From: Benincasa hispida
Taxonomy: Eukaryota > Streptophyta > Magnoliopsida > Cucurbitales > Cucurbitaceae
Assembly: GCF_009727055.1 (NCBI RefSeq)
Contig: NC_052359.1
Span: 59,714,936-59,778,935, forward strand
DNA length: 64,000 nucleotides
Reading direction: 5' to 3'
Both the position numbers and the translations under genes were made by a program. Below, piece by piece: positions 12,091-23,559 of the stretch (position 1 is its first letter; each line of letters begins with the position of its first letter). The notes beneath the pieces were generated by a model. That model was not told the DNA's origin and ran no database searches. It worked only from the letters and a program-made list of their open reading frames with translations.

Positions 12091-13220
12091 CAACTACCAC
12101 ACATAAATCATAACTCCAATTCTCTGGCGTTCCCTACAACTGTGAAAGTTCTGATTTATTGTAGTGTTTAACTCTGATTCTCTCTGATGAGCAATATTTC
12201 ATCTTCTTTGGTTGAAAAATAAAATAAGTTGATTATAATAATGAAACAAAGGAAGATTGAACTCGTTCTTGAGGGAGGGCAGTTGTTATTGAGGAAGGAC
12301 AGATTGTTCTTGAGGGAGGGCAGTTGTTCTTGAGGAAAATCAACAATTATCCTGTATACAGAGCTCATTCTTGTTTATGATTCTATATTTATCAAGTATT
12401 TGTAGTTTCATTAATAACAACAACTACAAATCAGACAAAGACAATTCATGTATTTTGAATATTTGTTGGTTTTGCCATTATTCAGAACGAAATTCTAAAT
12501 TTTTTCATACGTTCCAATTTCCCTATTTTCAAATTTGTATAAGATAAAATAATCTATTATCGGTATATTTTAGGTATTTATTAAAATTTTTCATATTACC
12601 AAAATACCCTAAAATGTAATAAATGAATTAGCTCACATATAATGTAAAATTATTTTTCCTTGGAAAACGTTTTCCATTAATGATAATTTCATGTTTTTAT
12701 TTTTATTTCGTATTAAGTGACCAATCAATTTTATTTTTTCCTTCCATGTTTCAATAATATATACTTTTTTTTTTTTAATAATGTGTATTATTTTCCTTTC
12801 TTCATCACAATTTTGCCGTGTCTCAATTTTCCTTCCTCATTTTGTTTTTCCATTGTATCTCTTTCGAAATGTTAGTTCTTCATTTTTTATGTATATGATA
12901 TCTATAGAGAAGGCCTTATTTCATTTATGAATTTGAGTCATAATTTGTCTTCATATTGTGATATATACCTAATAATTATATCAATACTATGTTTATTATG
13001 TAATAGATACTTCATATTTTCATATCATACTAATTCTAATATGATAGTACTTGGTGTAGTTTGATATTATATAATATATACCCATATTTTTATACTATTT
13101 TCATTTTTGTTAATACATGTATTTCACCTACTTTGCACATGCACTATATAGTTATTATTCTCAAAGATATATTTGTTCATCATCAATGTCATGTTTTTTC
13201 GCAAAAATATTTTTGTCATA
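12091..13220. other. Gene-less AT-rich stretch
   Basis: No coding signal. 12250-12340 contains three short direct copies of a TTCTTGAGG(GA)GGGCAGTTGTT motif. Confidence 0.35.
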
Positions 13221-13224
13221 TATA

Positions 13225-14090
13225 TAACTCCCCATAGTAAATATCAATTTATACCCCTAAACTTTAGAGGTTGTATCAATTTATACCCTAAATTAATAAT
13301 TTTATCAATTTAAATCTTGAACTTTGTGAGTTATATTAATTTAAACCTCAAATTAATAATTATATCAATTTAAACCATGAACTTTTAGGGTTATATCAAT
13401 TTAAACCCTGAATTTTCATAAATGTATCAATTTAAACCCTTCATTATGTGTCATTTGAATAAACATAGTGTAAGACTTGTAATTTTATCAACTAAACCAC
13501 TAAACTTCCATAAGACTTGTAATTAAGACTCCGTTTGATAACCATTTGGTTTTTTGTTTTTATTTTTAAAATTTAAGCTTATTTCATCAACATTTCTTAC
13601 AATGATTGTCATCTTTTTTAGTACAATGGTTGAATTCATAGCTAAATTTAAAAAACAAAAACAACTTTTTAAAAGCTACTTTTTATAGTTCTCAAAATTT
13701 GGCTTGATTTTTTAAACCACCCATAAAAAGTAGATAACAAAGGGAGATATTTAGATAGTGTCCATAAGCTTAATTTTAAAAAATAAAATGATTACTAAAT
13801 GGGGCCTAAATGTTTTGCATGATATTTTTCAAACTAAATCTAAAGAAATGTATAAATTGATATAATTATAAAAGTTTAGGGTTTAAATTGACATACTTAA
13901 AAAGTTCAGGGTTTAAATGGATACAATTACTAGTTTTATGGTTTAAATTGATACAACTCCCAAAATTTGGGGTTTAAATTGATAACAACCTCAAAAATTC
14001 AGAATTTACATTGTTCCAATAATTAGTTTTGAGTTTAAATCGATACGATCCCTAAAATTCAGGGGTATAATTGAAATTTGCCCTATTAAA
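13225..14090. repeat. Fold-back repeat with tandem arms, host of a nested MITE
   Basis: The left arm (about 13235-13445) has five or more tandem copies of ATCAATTTAAACCCTGAACT. The right arm (about 13850-14080) has the same unit inverted (AGTTCAGGGTTTAAATTGAT) five or more times. The two arms could pair into a long hairpin. A PIF/Harbinger-type MITE lies between them. No coding potential. Confidence 0.75.
13527..13806. mobile_element. PIF/Harbinger (Tourist-like) MITE
   Basis: 280 bp. The left end reads GACTCCGTTTGATAACCATT and the right end, read inverted, GGCCCCATTTAGTAATCATT. Both continue into TTTTTAAAATT(T)AAGCTTA. It is flanked by TAA at 13524-13526 and 13807-13809, the 3-bp target duplication expected of PIF/Harbinger elements. 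Confidence 0.75.
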
Positions 14091-15225
14091 TATACCCTTA
14101 CATTTTAGGAAATATGACTATAGCACGAACTCTTGAATTTTAGTTATGTACGAGATAGGTGATGCAAATAATTCCAATATTGAGTTATGTACCAAAATAC
14201 AAGATATTTTTGTCCACACACTCTAAAGTCCTGAATTTTGATTTTCAAAATTATATTTTTTTTCCCTTCATTTATTACGAAGACTCGTTCAATTAATTAC
14301 CTTACATTTATTTTCATTCTATTGAATTGAAGTTTTAGCTTAATTATTATGAAATTTTATTAAAAAGTTGTTGAATCAAGAAACTTAAAATTTATCTCAT
14401 ATAACAAAAACTTTGTGTATTTTATCCCTCGCTCTAAACAATATCAAAATGTATACCAGTCTATGAATAAGATATTTGAAAATAGAATGTCTGAGAATAA
14501 AAAATGATTGTGTTTGGATGTGTATAAAAAATGCTATCAAAATTTTATTTATAAAAATTATGCTTGTATTTAATTTAAGTTTGTATTTAATTTACGAAAC
14601 TAAGCAAGAAAATCTTATATAATTTTAATAGATTAATTAAATAATCGATAAATTTAATTTAATATATTGATAAAATTTAATTAATTAAGAATTAATAATA
14701 ATTTTAATTACAAATATGTAAGAATGGGGTAATTTATAATTAAAGTTAGCCAATTAATATATTTAAGGATTGTGATATTAATTATAATCTAATATTTAAT
14801 CATTTTTATAATTAATTAAGTTTAGTATTAGTAATTTTGATTTTAATTAAATAATATAAGAAAATATATTTTAATAAACAATGTATTGTATAAAAAGTAA
14901 CAAATGAGATAAAAATATGATATATTAATAAAGAATACTGATTTTTTTTATAAATATGATATGTTAATAATGAATGAAGTAATATAAATTAATCACAATA
15001 AATAATTAATAATGATTATATGTTCTAATGAAGGATCAAATTAAAACTAATCTCAATAAATAATTGGTTGATTATTAAAAAAAAATAAAGTAATTAATTA
15101 TTGTTATTGAAAAATGAATATTTGTACTAACTAAATTTAACTAATCTTAGTTTACTAATTAAATAGATTTAAGATATTGTTAACTAATCAATTAATAATT
15201 CATGTAGAAAAGTAATGGGTCCGTC
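14091..15225. other. Very AT-rich gene-less stretch
   Basis: 14550-15190 is almost pure A/T with many ATTAATTA and TTAATTAA motifs. No gene, tRNA or clear transposon ends seen. Confidence 0.4.
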
Positions 15226-15231
15226 ACATGG

Positions 15232-15745
15232 ATGACCCAAAAATTAAGCAAAAAATGTGAAATGATCCGATTTCTGGAAAAAAAAATGCCAAATGACCAT
15301 TTGCTAACGTCAAATTCGAGTGAAATTACAAAAATATACTCGCACGCACATAGAAAAGTAGTATCGTTCTTGCTTGTCTCGCTCTCTCTTCTTTTTTCAC
15401 TCACAAATTACTATCTCTATCGCTCTAACTCGTCTCGCTCTCTCTTCGTTTCATCACTCAAAAAATCACTCCTCTCTCTCGTCTCTTGCTCACTAGAGTT
15501 GGTCGCATCGGAGCTGCTCGCATGGACTCATCATGCCAGAGAAGAAGAATTAAACGAACGGAGGAGAATAAATTGGAGAAGAAGACGACGATGTGCAGAG
15601 GAAGATTTCTCCCACCAAAGAAGAGGAAAAAGAAAAAAGAAGAGCAATAATGTAACTTCACGTGGTCATGACATTAGTAAAGGGGCATTTGACATTTTTT
15701 TCAAAAACTGAGTCATTTGCCATTTTGGACCTTTAAAATAGGTCT
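15232..15745 (+). mobile_element. MITE-like repeat family R2, copy 1
   Basis: The ends are inverted and imperfect: AAATGTGAAATGATCCGATT on the left and, inverted on the right, AAATGGCAAATGACTCAGTT. A second copy in the opposite orientation lies at about 50030-50505. It shares GACCTATTT..GGTCCAAAATG at one end, a central AACTTCACGTGGTCA block, and CATTTGCTAACGTCAAATT at the other end. The long open frames on both strands here come from CT/GA-rich composition (CTCGCTCTCTCTTC motifs) and show no protein domain, so no gene is called. Confidence 0.6.
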
Positions 15746-16500
15746 TTTGAGCAATTAATTCAAAAGTAATTGCATTCATTTAATAAATTTTTATTATAAA
15801 AATAAATTAAGTAAATATTTTAATAGACTGCTGTTGATTTATTAAAATGCATATTTTTATTAATTTTTTTAAATTAATATTAATTAATTAATTATATTCT
15901 AAATGAAATTATATATAAAATGAAAAATAGATGGGGAGGGGAAAAGAGAAAATCCACCATTTTGAAAATGAATATAAAACTCTGATTTATAATAAATGAG
16001 AATGTCGATAATATCTTATTTCAGAAAAAAAATGAAAATTATGAAACAAACCTGAGATTTGGATACATGTGCTAATTCTGAGACCCTCTAACTAAACGAC
16101 TCCTAAACAGTTTTAAATACCAATGTCCAACTTACAACGTACCAGTTGAGTTTGGATAGACTAGAAGTGCAACCCCTTGCTAGCTTAAAGTTGGTCAATT
16201 GGATTCCATAGGAATTAATATCACATTCTCGACTTAATTACCATCTTTGTGTTATTTTAAGTGGAAAAATAAGTCAATTATCATCTTGTTCTATCTTTAG
16301 AAGGAAAAAAAAAAGTCAATTATAAACAAATTATACAAAACGTCATGTTTTAGACAAGTGGTTTTCATAATTCTGCTAATTAAAGCTCTATTCAATAATT
16401 AGTTTTCTTTGTTGTCACTTTCTTATCCCTTTTTAATTACTTGATTTTTTCCGGGTCAAGAACGGAAAATGGATAATGTAACCATATCAAACACCTGTCA
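15746..16500. other. AT-rich upstream region of the RING-CH gene
   Basis: No coding signal. The stretch next to the gene presumably contains its promoter. No TATA box or start site can be fixed from sequence alone. Confidence 0.3.
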
Positions 16501-16720
16501 GAACTCAAAAATCAGCTCTTCCAAAACATTCATATGAATGTCAATGGAATAGACCAAAACCCCAATTTTGATTCTCTTTCCCTCTGCCTTTTCCATGTTT
16601 TTTGGTTATTTTATTATCAGATTAGAGAGTTTCAAAGAAAACTTGATACCCCATTACTTTTTTTTCAAGAATCATGGTCTTGTTCCGGCAATTGGCGTGA
16701 GATAAGTTCTTCAATGAAAA

Positions 16721-19700
16721 ATGGCTACTGGGAAGCACAATCTAGCTGAAGAAGACGGTGGAGACCCTTTGAAGAGCAAGTTTGGTGCTTCAAATCTCAA
16801 AGTAATTACAAATTTTCTGTTTATTTGTCCAAAATTTATCTGGGTTTTCTTAGGAAGTCACTTTTATTGAGTGTTTGGTAGGACTTCAATGTTGATTATA
16901 GTTAGTTTTTGTTACATTTGTCAAGTGTTGGTACTTTGTTTAGAGTTCTTGTAAAGAAAATCAGTGGACAAACAGTTATGGTTATGGGACCATACTTCAA
17001 AAGTCGAATCAAACCAATGAAATTGATGGGTTCTGGTTTTCTGTGCTCTTTCTGAATGAGAGAATTGGTTGTTTTGATTCTTCTTTGAGTTCAGGCTCAT
17101 AAAATTCTGAGTTCTGTGTATATTTCCTAAATATAAAATAGTTTCATTCTGATTTTCTGCTTCAAACTGAAGGCTGAAGGAGATTCAACTGAAGAAAAGT
17201 GCCCTAATTTGCACCAGAAATTTGATAATCTTCCTATGGATGGTCCATCACTTGCAGCTATGAACTCTGGTGAATATTCTGAGATATCAAAATCTTCCCA
17301 AATTCCAGCCCATTCTTCCAAAAGAGTGGCTTTCTCCCCTCTATCTTCCCCAAGTTTTTCTAATGCTGCATTTTCCCAAGGCGCTTCACCATCCGAAAGT
17401 AAATCAAATCCAGAAAGCATTGGTACAAGCATGAACTCCCAATATGCAAATTTAAGGTCAGATGTTGAAATGTCTCCAATCTTACCCTGCGAAGTTTCTC
17501 GTGTTGTTGCATCTCAGAGACCTAGAATATCGAGGTCGTTATCGCTTACAAAACTTTTCAACCCCAAATTGAAAAGAGAAGCAGATTTAGGATCCTCATA
17601 TGAAGGGAGCATAATTGAACCTCCCATCCCAACTGTACGTATATTATCACTTCTGACCATGAAAACTGTTTATTGTGATAGATATGAATTATATGATTAT
17701 GTTTTATAGCACTATTTCCACCCGTCTTCATTCTTATTGTTGAAATATCTTGAATCTCTCTATTTGTATTTTCTGATATTCCTCTCTAATAATAAAACTG
17801 CTCTCTCTCCTTATGCTGGTGGATGTATCTAACAACCTATTAGTGAACCACGTATGTGTTGATTTCTTCTTGTTCTTTATTCTTTGATTGTCATTCTTGT
17901 ATCTTTCATAACATTTATACTTTGCAACGACTTTGTAGAACGGTTCTTGTGAGTCAGTTGGAGAGCTCTACTTGATTGCTCTCTACTAAGCTAGCCAATT
18001 TGAAGGGTTTCACATTTTGGATTGAAGTTTTGTATTTTAAGTCTTTAGATCATCAACTTCGGCATTTTCGGGACTGGGCTTAGTTTTTATGGTTGAGTCA
18101 GCATCAATGTAACTTTTCGTATGCAATGCATTGTGAAGCTACTCCCTTAACATCATTACAATTTGATTGGTTTATCCCTTTTGCTCAAACAGTTTTTTTC
18201 CAACTGTGTTTTCTATTTGGTTCTTACAGAATTCCTCACATTACAGAGAGACTTGGCTCAAAGGTCGATGCATCGTTCCTATTCTGTACCATTGATCAGA
18301 GAAGATGGAAGTGTATTATTACATGGTAATATTGTTCGTCCGATTCCAATCTCTCCACAAATTGGCAAAGAGATCGTTATGACCCCATTTAAATCACCAA
18401 CACATCATAATGGTAATATTTCTTATGTTGTTTTGTTTTCGGTTTTTCGCATCAACTAGATTCCTTCTCCATTCTTGAAGTGCCATGGAAGTCATGTTTT
18501 CTTCACTCTTCGTTACTGTATAATTATTCCAATGACTCAATTTAGTTGAGGATTTTAATTGGGGGGAAGGGTGTAGACAGATATTTCCTCTGTTTTCTTT
18601 AAACTTTAATTATCAATACATGCTTTATTTTCATGATTCAGATAAAAATATAGACACTGGTGAACATATATCAGAAGAAGCTGTTTGTCGAGTATGCTTG
18701 ATTGAGCTTGGGAACGGTCCCGAGACGTTCAAGATGGAATGTAACTGCAAGGGTGAACTTGCTCTGGCTCACCAAGAATGTGCTATCAAATGGTTTAGCA
18801 CTAAAGGTAACAGAATATGCGATGTGTGCAGGCAAGAGGTTCAGAATCTTCCAATTGAACTGTTACGAGTGCATGCCGTTCAGACGTACAACTTCCAAGG
18901 AAGCGGAACCAATTCAGTTGCTGTTACTCGATACAGGCAAGTAAAGCCATTTCTCCATTGGAATGTGAATGCATCCAGGAAAAGGGTATCCATTCTCTTA
19001 ACGTAGTACATAAAAATCTGCCCGATTGTCAGAAGACGAATTCCAATTTGTGTTTGAGTCGAAAACTGAACTTTTTTGCGAACATTCTACAGGGTTTGGC
19101 AGGATGTTCCTTTTCTTGTTATCATCAACATGCTAGCTTACTTTGGCTTCCTAGAGCAACTCCTGGTATTCTAGCACTTCTCCAACTCTTCTCCTTCTTA
19201 ATTATCTACCTCGTAATGTTCTTCTCTATCGATCAATGGCGTTAACAATGTTACACCAGTAGACGGGTGGGGATTAATGTATGGTTTGCTTATCCTTTTC
19301 AAGGCTGTTCGGATTGCTAATACCAGTGCCTGTGCAGGCTCATAAAATGGGATCAAGTGCTCTAGCTATTTCTCTTCCATTTTCTTGCATATTTGGTCTT
19401 CTTGCATCCATGACTGCAGCAACCATGGGTAGGGCTTTACTCGTTCGTTCAAGACGTTATACGGAAAATAATTTTCCGATGCTTGTTCTTGATATCAATC
19501 CGTATTAATACTATTGAAGTTTGTTGTCAGTATGGAAGAAGTATATATGGATTTATGCAGCTATTCAGCTTGCTTTAGTGATCGCCTTTTCTCATGTTTT
19601 CTACTCAAAGGTAAGAATTTACTTCGAAAACTGTAGTGATATTGATGCAATGTGAAGAAGAGATGCATTGTTTAGCATTCAAGTAAATCGTGTTTGTTTG

Positions 19701-20060
19701 GATCTATAGTTTCGTATGCAGGCTATTGTAGCTGTTCTTCTTGCCACCTTTTCAGGCTTTGGGGTTACAATGGCTCTTACGTCCGTTCTCGAGAGAATTC
19801 TTCGACGAACAAGACCATGGGTCGATCAATCAACCCATCAAACTATGTCAACTATGCAGCCAGATGGATCTTTGACAATACCGCATCAGATGCAAGCAGA
19901 TCCTCCACTTGGTCTTCAACGGCGAGTCGAGGAACCGATGCAGCCTCAAACAGTACGCGAAACCTTGCTCTTGAGCCAAATTGATCCTCATGGTCAAGAT
20001 ATTGAAATGGGAACTTCAGAAGCCATGCCTCAGAGGCTGACCATATCAGTGTGCCATTGA
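16721..20060 (+). CDS. RING-CH (MARCH-type) membrane E3 ubiquitin ligase
   Basis: Exons 16721-16801, 17173-17634, 18247-18412, 18642-18936, 19093-19165, 19338-19428, 19531-19610 and 19710-20060 join in phase to give 532 aa. Residues 252-299 form a C4HC3 RING-CH finger: Cys252, Cys255, Cys270, Cys272, His280, Cys283, Cys296 and Cys299, with Trp287 between. The finger recruits a ubiquitin-conjugating enzyme. Four hydrophobic segments follow (about 339-359, 366-389, 395-415 and 421-439), so the protein should sit in an internal membrane, as known RINGv/MARCH proteins do. Residues 1-236 are Ser/Pro-rich and probably disordered. Intron 4 uses a GC donor (CAG|GCAAGT at 18937). Using it gives the conserved YRVWQDVP junction, whereas the nearby GT sites do not keep frame with exon 5. 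The start is the first in-frame ATG. An overlapping upstream frame begins at 16534. The substrate is unknown. Confidence 0.9.
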
Positions 20061-22075
20061 CAGGGAGTTCAAACTATTGTATATGCTTTCACATTCTGTG
20101 TATTTCATCCCATTGTTGCTATAGACTATGTAGATGATTAATGTAAATAATTTTTCTATGAGAATTCTATAAATTTATATACATATAAATGTTTTATCAT
20201 ACATTTTTATAGTTTTCTTTGATTAGAGAAAGTCAAAATCTGGGATTATTAAAATCTATTTTGGCATTTGAAAACTATATTAGAAAATGCATAATAAAAA
20301 CATCTGAATATTTGTATGGAAGTTGTAACAACTTAGTCAATATATTTTCAAATTTATAACAATTTAGTCTTCATAAATCTCGTCAAAAAATTTAAATTTT
20401 TATTATGTAAAAGCAAAATTTGATCTCTAATTAGTTTTTTAATCTAAACGTGTAACAAATTTCATTTAATATTAATAATATTCTATACGATTGAAACTAA
20501 AATGTTACAAAAATTAGTTTTAACCTTAAATTTATAAACATATAATATTGTTGTATTTTGATAATATGGTTTTCAAGAAGATTTGAAATTTTTATTTTAA
20601 TTCACTTTGTTCATTATTTTTATTGCCTTAGTTACTTAATGATACACTCTTATCTTAGACGTATGTCCTAAAGTTTATGGAGAAAAATAAAATATAGTAT
20701 TGAATATCACATATTTTAGAACATCTTATCAGGAAAAAAAAAACAAAAAATTCATTTTGATGAGTGATATGTAGTAGCTACAATAATCTTTTTCAAACTT
20801 ATTATTATTATTGTTATTTTTTTTCTAATTTTATTTGACAAGATTTTCACAACATTACTTTTCTGATTGACATAGCTACTTTTTTAAAAAAAGGTCAACT
20901 TTGTTCCCTTTTCTTTTTGTAATTTAACACAAAAAGGTAGACATCATTACACTATAATTTCAATACAAATCAAGAAAAACTTTTTTCACCTTTTCCCTTT
21001 TTGTGCATTTTGATAGATCTTCCCTTTTGAAAGTCCTTTTTTTTTTTTTTTTATTTTAGGACTTCAAAAAGTTGAACTTCTCCAAAAAAAAAAAATAATA
21101 ATAATAATAAATAAATAAATAAAAACCCTTTGAATTTAGGGGATGTCCTATAGACCATTGACCATTTTTCATAGNAATAAAAATTACTTAGGGCAAAGTC
21201 AAATGTGTAGGGGTGGTTGCCCCAAGCAAGTGCTTCCCTAGGAATAAAAGTGCCCTACAATAATACCTAGGACCCTATACATTCTTGTCCATCTTAATTA
21301 GTTCCAACATTGTTTTTTCTTTGTAAACTCATCTCTCTCTTGAATTAGGGTCTTGAGATTCTCAATCTATAAACATCATTGGAAACTTAAATCATATATC
21401 CCTAAAACTCTTCATCTCTCTAATCTAATAATATATTTTAATTTACTTTGTTTTGGTTTAATTTTGCAAATGTAATATTTATAATAGTTGTTATGAGACT
21501 TTGATTTATTTATTTATTCTTTGGTGAAATAGAAGGTTGAAATTTTAGCCTTCTTGATTAGGAGTATATGCCTTAACCGGTTGTAGTATATACATATGAC
21601 ATTAATTTTTTTTCGATTTTCTTGATTATGCCATGTAATATATATGCTTTTCTTGAAAACAAACGTAAACTACACAAATTTAATAATTGTCTAACTGATT
21701 ATCTTATTTTTTATGATGAAACTTTCAAAACGACAATATTTTCTAATTTCTCATACTAATAAAGTTTAAGATGGTATTTAATCAGAGCAATATTTGAGTA
21801 CATCCTACAATGTACCTATTTTTGTTCATCACATAGGTATAACCTGAAATGTACTTTAGTATTTTATACATTCAACGATATATCCCCAACATTGTCAATC
21901 ATGTAAACTAAAGAAATTTATTATTGTTGTTGTTGTTGTTATTATTAATATTATGCCTCTCAAAGGTTTTGTGTAATCATTAAATTGAAAGAAAAAAAAC
22001 CCAATGAATTAATTTTAACTTGGGTAATTATAATTGGTAGCATTTTTAGGAATAATAACCAAGTGTATAACATCA
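20061..22075. other. 3' flank and gene-less AT-rich stretch
   Basis: The 3' UTR of the RING-CH gene begins here. AATGTAAATAATTTTT at about 20140 is a plausible near-consensus polyadenylation region. Further on there are AT microsatellites (AATAATAATAAT then AATAAATAAATA at about 21096-21122) and one N at 21175. No gene seen. Confidence 0.45.
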
Positions 22076-22310
22076 TTTTAAAAAAATTACAAATATAGAC
22101 AAGTCTATCCGCGATAGACTTTTATCGTTGATAGACTAGACTTCCAAGTCTATCAGCGATCAACTTCTATTGTTTATTCTAGCACTGATAGACTCCTACC
22201 AATAATAGGGTCTATCACTACCAATAATATGATCTATCACTACCAATAATATGGTCGGTCTATCACGGATAGACTATTTAAATTTGATCATATTTGTAAT
22301 TTTTTTTTTA
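22076..22310. mobile_element. CTATCA/GATAG palindromic MITE, copy 2
   Basis: The ends are inverted: AAAAAAATTACAAATATAGA on the left and CATATTTGTAATTTTTTTTT on the right. The interior is made of repeated CTATC(A/C)(N)CGATAGAC and TCTATCACTACCAATAATAT units. No coding potential. The same core occurs at 7172-7266, 22825-22930 and 29934-30092. Confidence 0.7.
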
Positions 22311-22824
22311 CATTATGTTATATCTACTAATATTTTGGGTCTAATGTCTATATTTGCAACTACCCCTTTTAATTTTTATAATGAAACTCTAAACTTGAAC
22401 AAACATTGAAATATTGATCTCTTTGAAATTACGTATTAGAAAATTTTCCATGAACCCATCCATAAATCACTTAAAATTCAACCAATTTTTAAGAAAAATC
22501 AAGTTATCATAATAATGTCTAACCAAATGCTCGAATTCTACCTTCCATCTTTCCTAATACATGATCTTTTAAAATTTGGAAGGAAAAAAGAAAACAGTGT
22601 ACTAAAAAAAAGGCTCATGCATGTTGACATAAAAAAAACAAGTAAAGTTTAAATACACTTTTAATAGATTTTAAAACTACTCATTTTTCTTGAAAAATTA
22701 GTCTTTATTATGACTTTATTTTTAATAAATTGTGAAAATATATTGACATAATATCTTTCATCGTAGGAATGATTTTAAATAAATGAAAATGAGTCAACTT
22801 GTTTATAAATATAGGAAAGTGCCA

Positions 22825-22930
22825 TTGGTTTATCAGCGATAGACCACGGCGATAGACATTTATCACAGTCTATAGGCATCTATGAGTGTCAATTATAGAT
22901 ATCTAACGCAGTCTACTGACATTTTAAATA
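22825..22930. repeat. CTATCA/GATAG palindromic repeat, copy 3 (partial)
   Basis: Begins TTTATCAGCGATAGACCACG, then GCGATAGACATTTATCAC and CTATAGGCATCTATGAGTG. Same core as copy 2 but without its terminal inverted repeats. Confidence 0.5.
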
Positions 22931-23421
22931 GTTTTACTATTTAAAATAATTAACTTTATTACATGAAAATGATTATTATCATTTAATCATTTCAATAAAA
23001 TTTATCTCTAAATAACTAAGTATTGGAACAAATTGTTATTTTAACCCAAAACTAATTGGTCCCAAATTGTATCATTATTATCATTATCAATTATTTTTCT
23101 TCAAGCTTACCGACGTTGACCTGATGGTGGCTGCCGGCCAGATTAATTTGACCAGTAGTCATATATATATTTATATTTATTTATATATAGAAATAGTTTT
23201 CTCTGGCAAATGCAATAATTTGAAAGCGAAATTACAAAAAGAAAGGAAAAAGAAAAATTTTAAAAGTTCAAACGACAACATAGAAAATAACAAAAGGCAA
23301 AAGAAGAAAAAGAAAAAAAGGTTTTACATGCATGGCCATTTTTACTGCTTTTTGGAACTGTCAAACTTTAAACATCCACCGGTGGCCCCCGCCGTCGGCC
23401 CCTTCTGACCGTTTCCGCCGC

Positions 23422-23559
23422 CCTGCACTGTAAAAAAATATGTGGCTTCCTTATCATTATGGTTAAAAATAAAACGTGGTAATTTCTCACATGAAAATTA
23501 TTTTTATTTTCTACTGACCTTCCGATTTGATTAAGTTTGATGGCTTTGATGATGGGATT
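23422..23559 (-). other. 3' UTR of the IDD gene with a probable intron
   Basis: Downstream of the stop (minus strand), CGGAAG|GTCAGT at 23519/23518 is a strong donor and TGCAG|GG at 23423/23422 a good acceptor after a T-rich tract. Together they predict a 94-bp intron in the 3' UTR. The donor lies about 40 nt past the stop, which would usually be too close to trigger nonsense-mediated decay. The segment downstream (23341-23422) is unusually GC-rich. Confidence 0.4.

Noticed and set aside
15232..15711. 159-codon open frame
   Set aside because: Low-complexity Arg/Ser/Glu-rich translation of CT/GA-rich repeat DNA. The second copy of the repeat does not preserve the frame.
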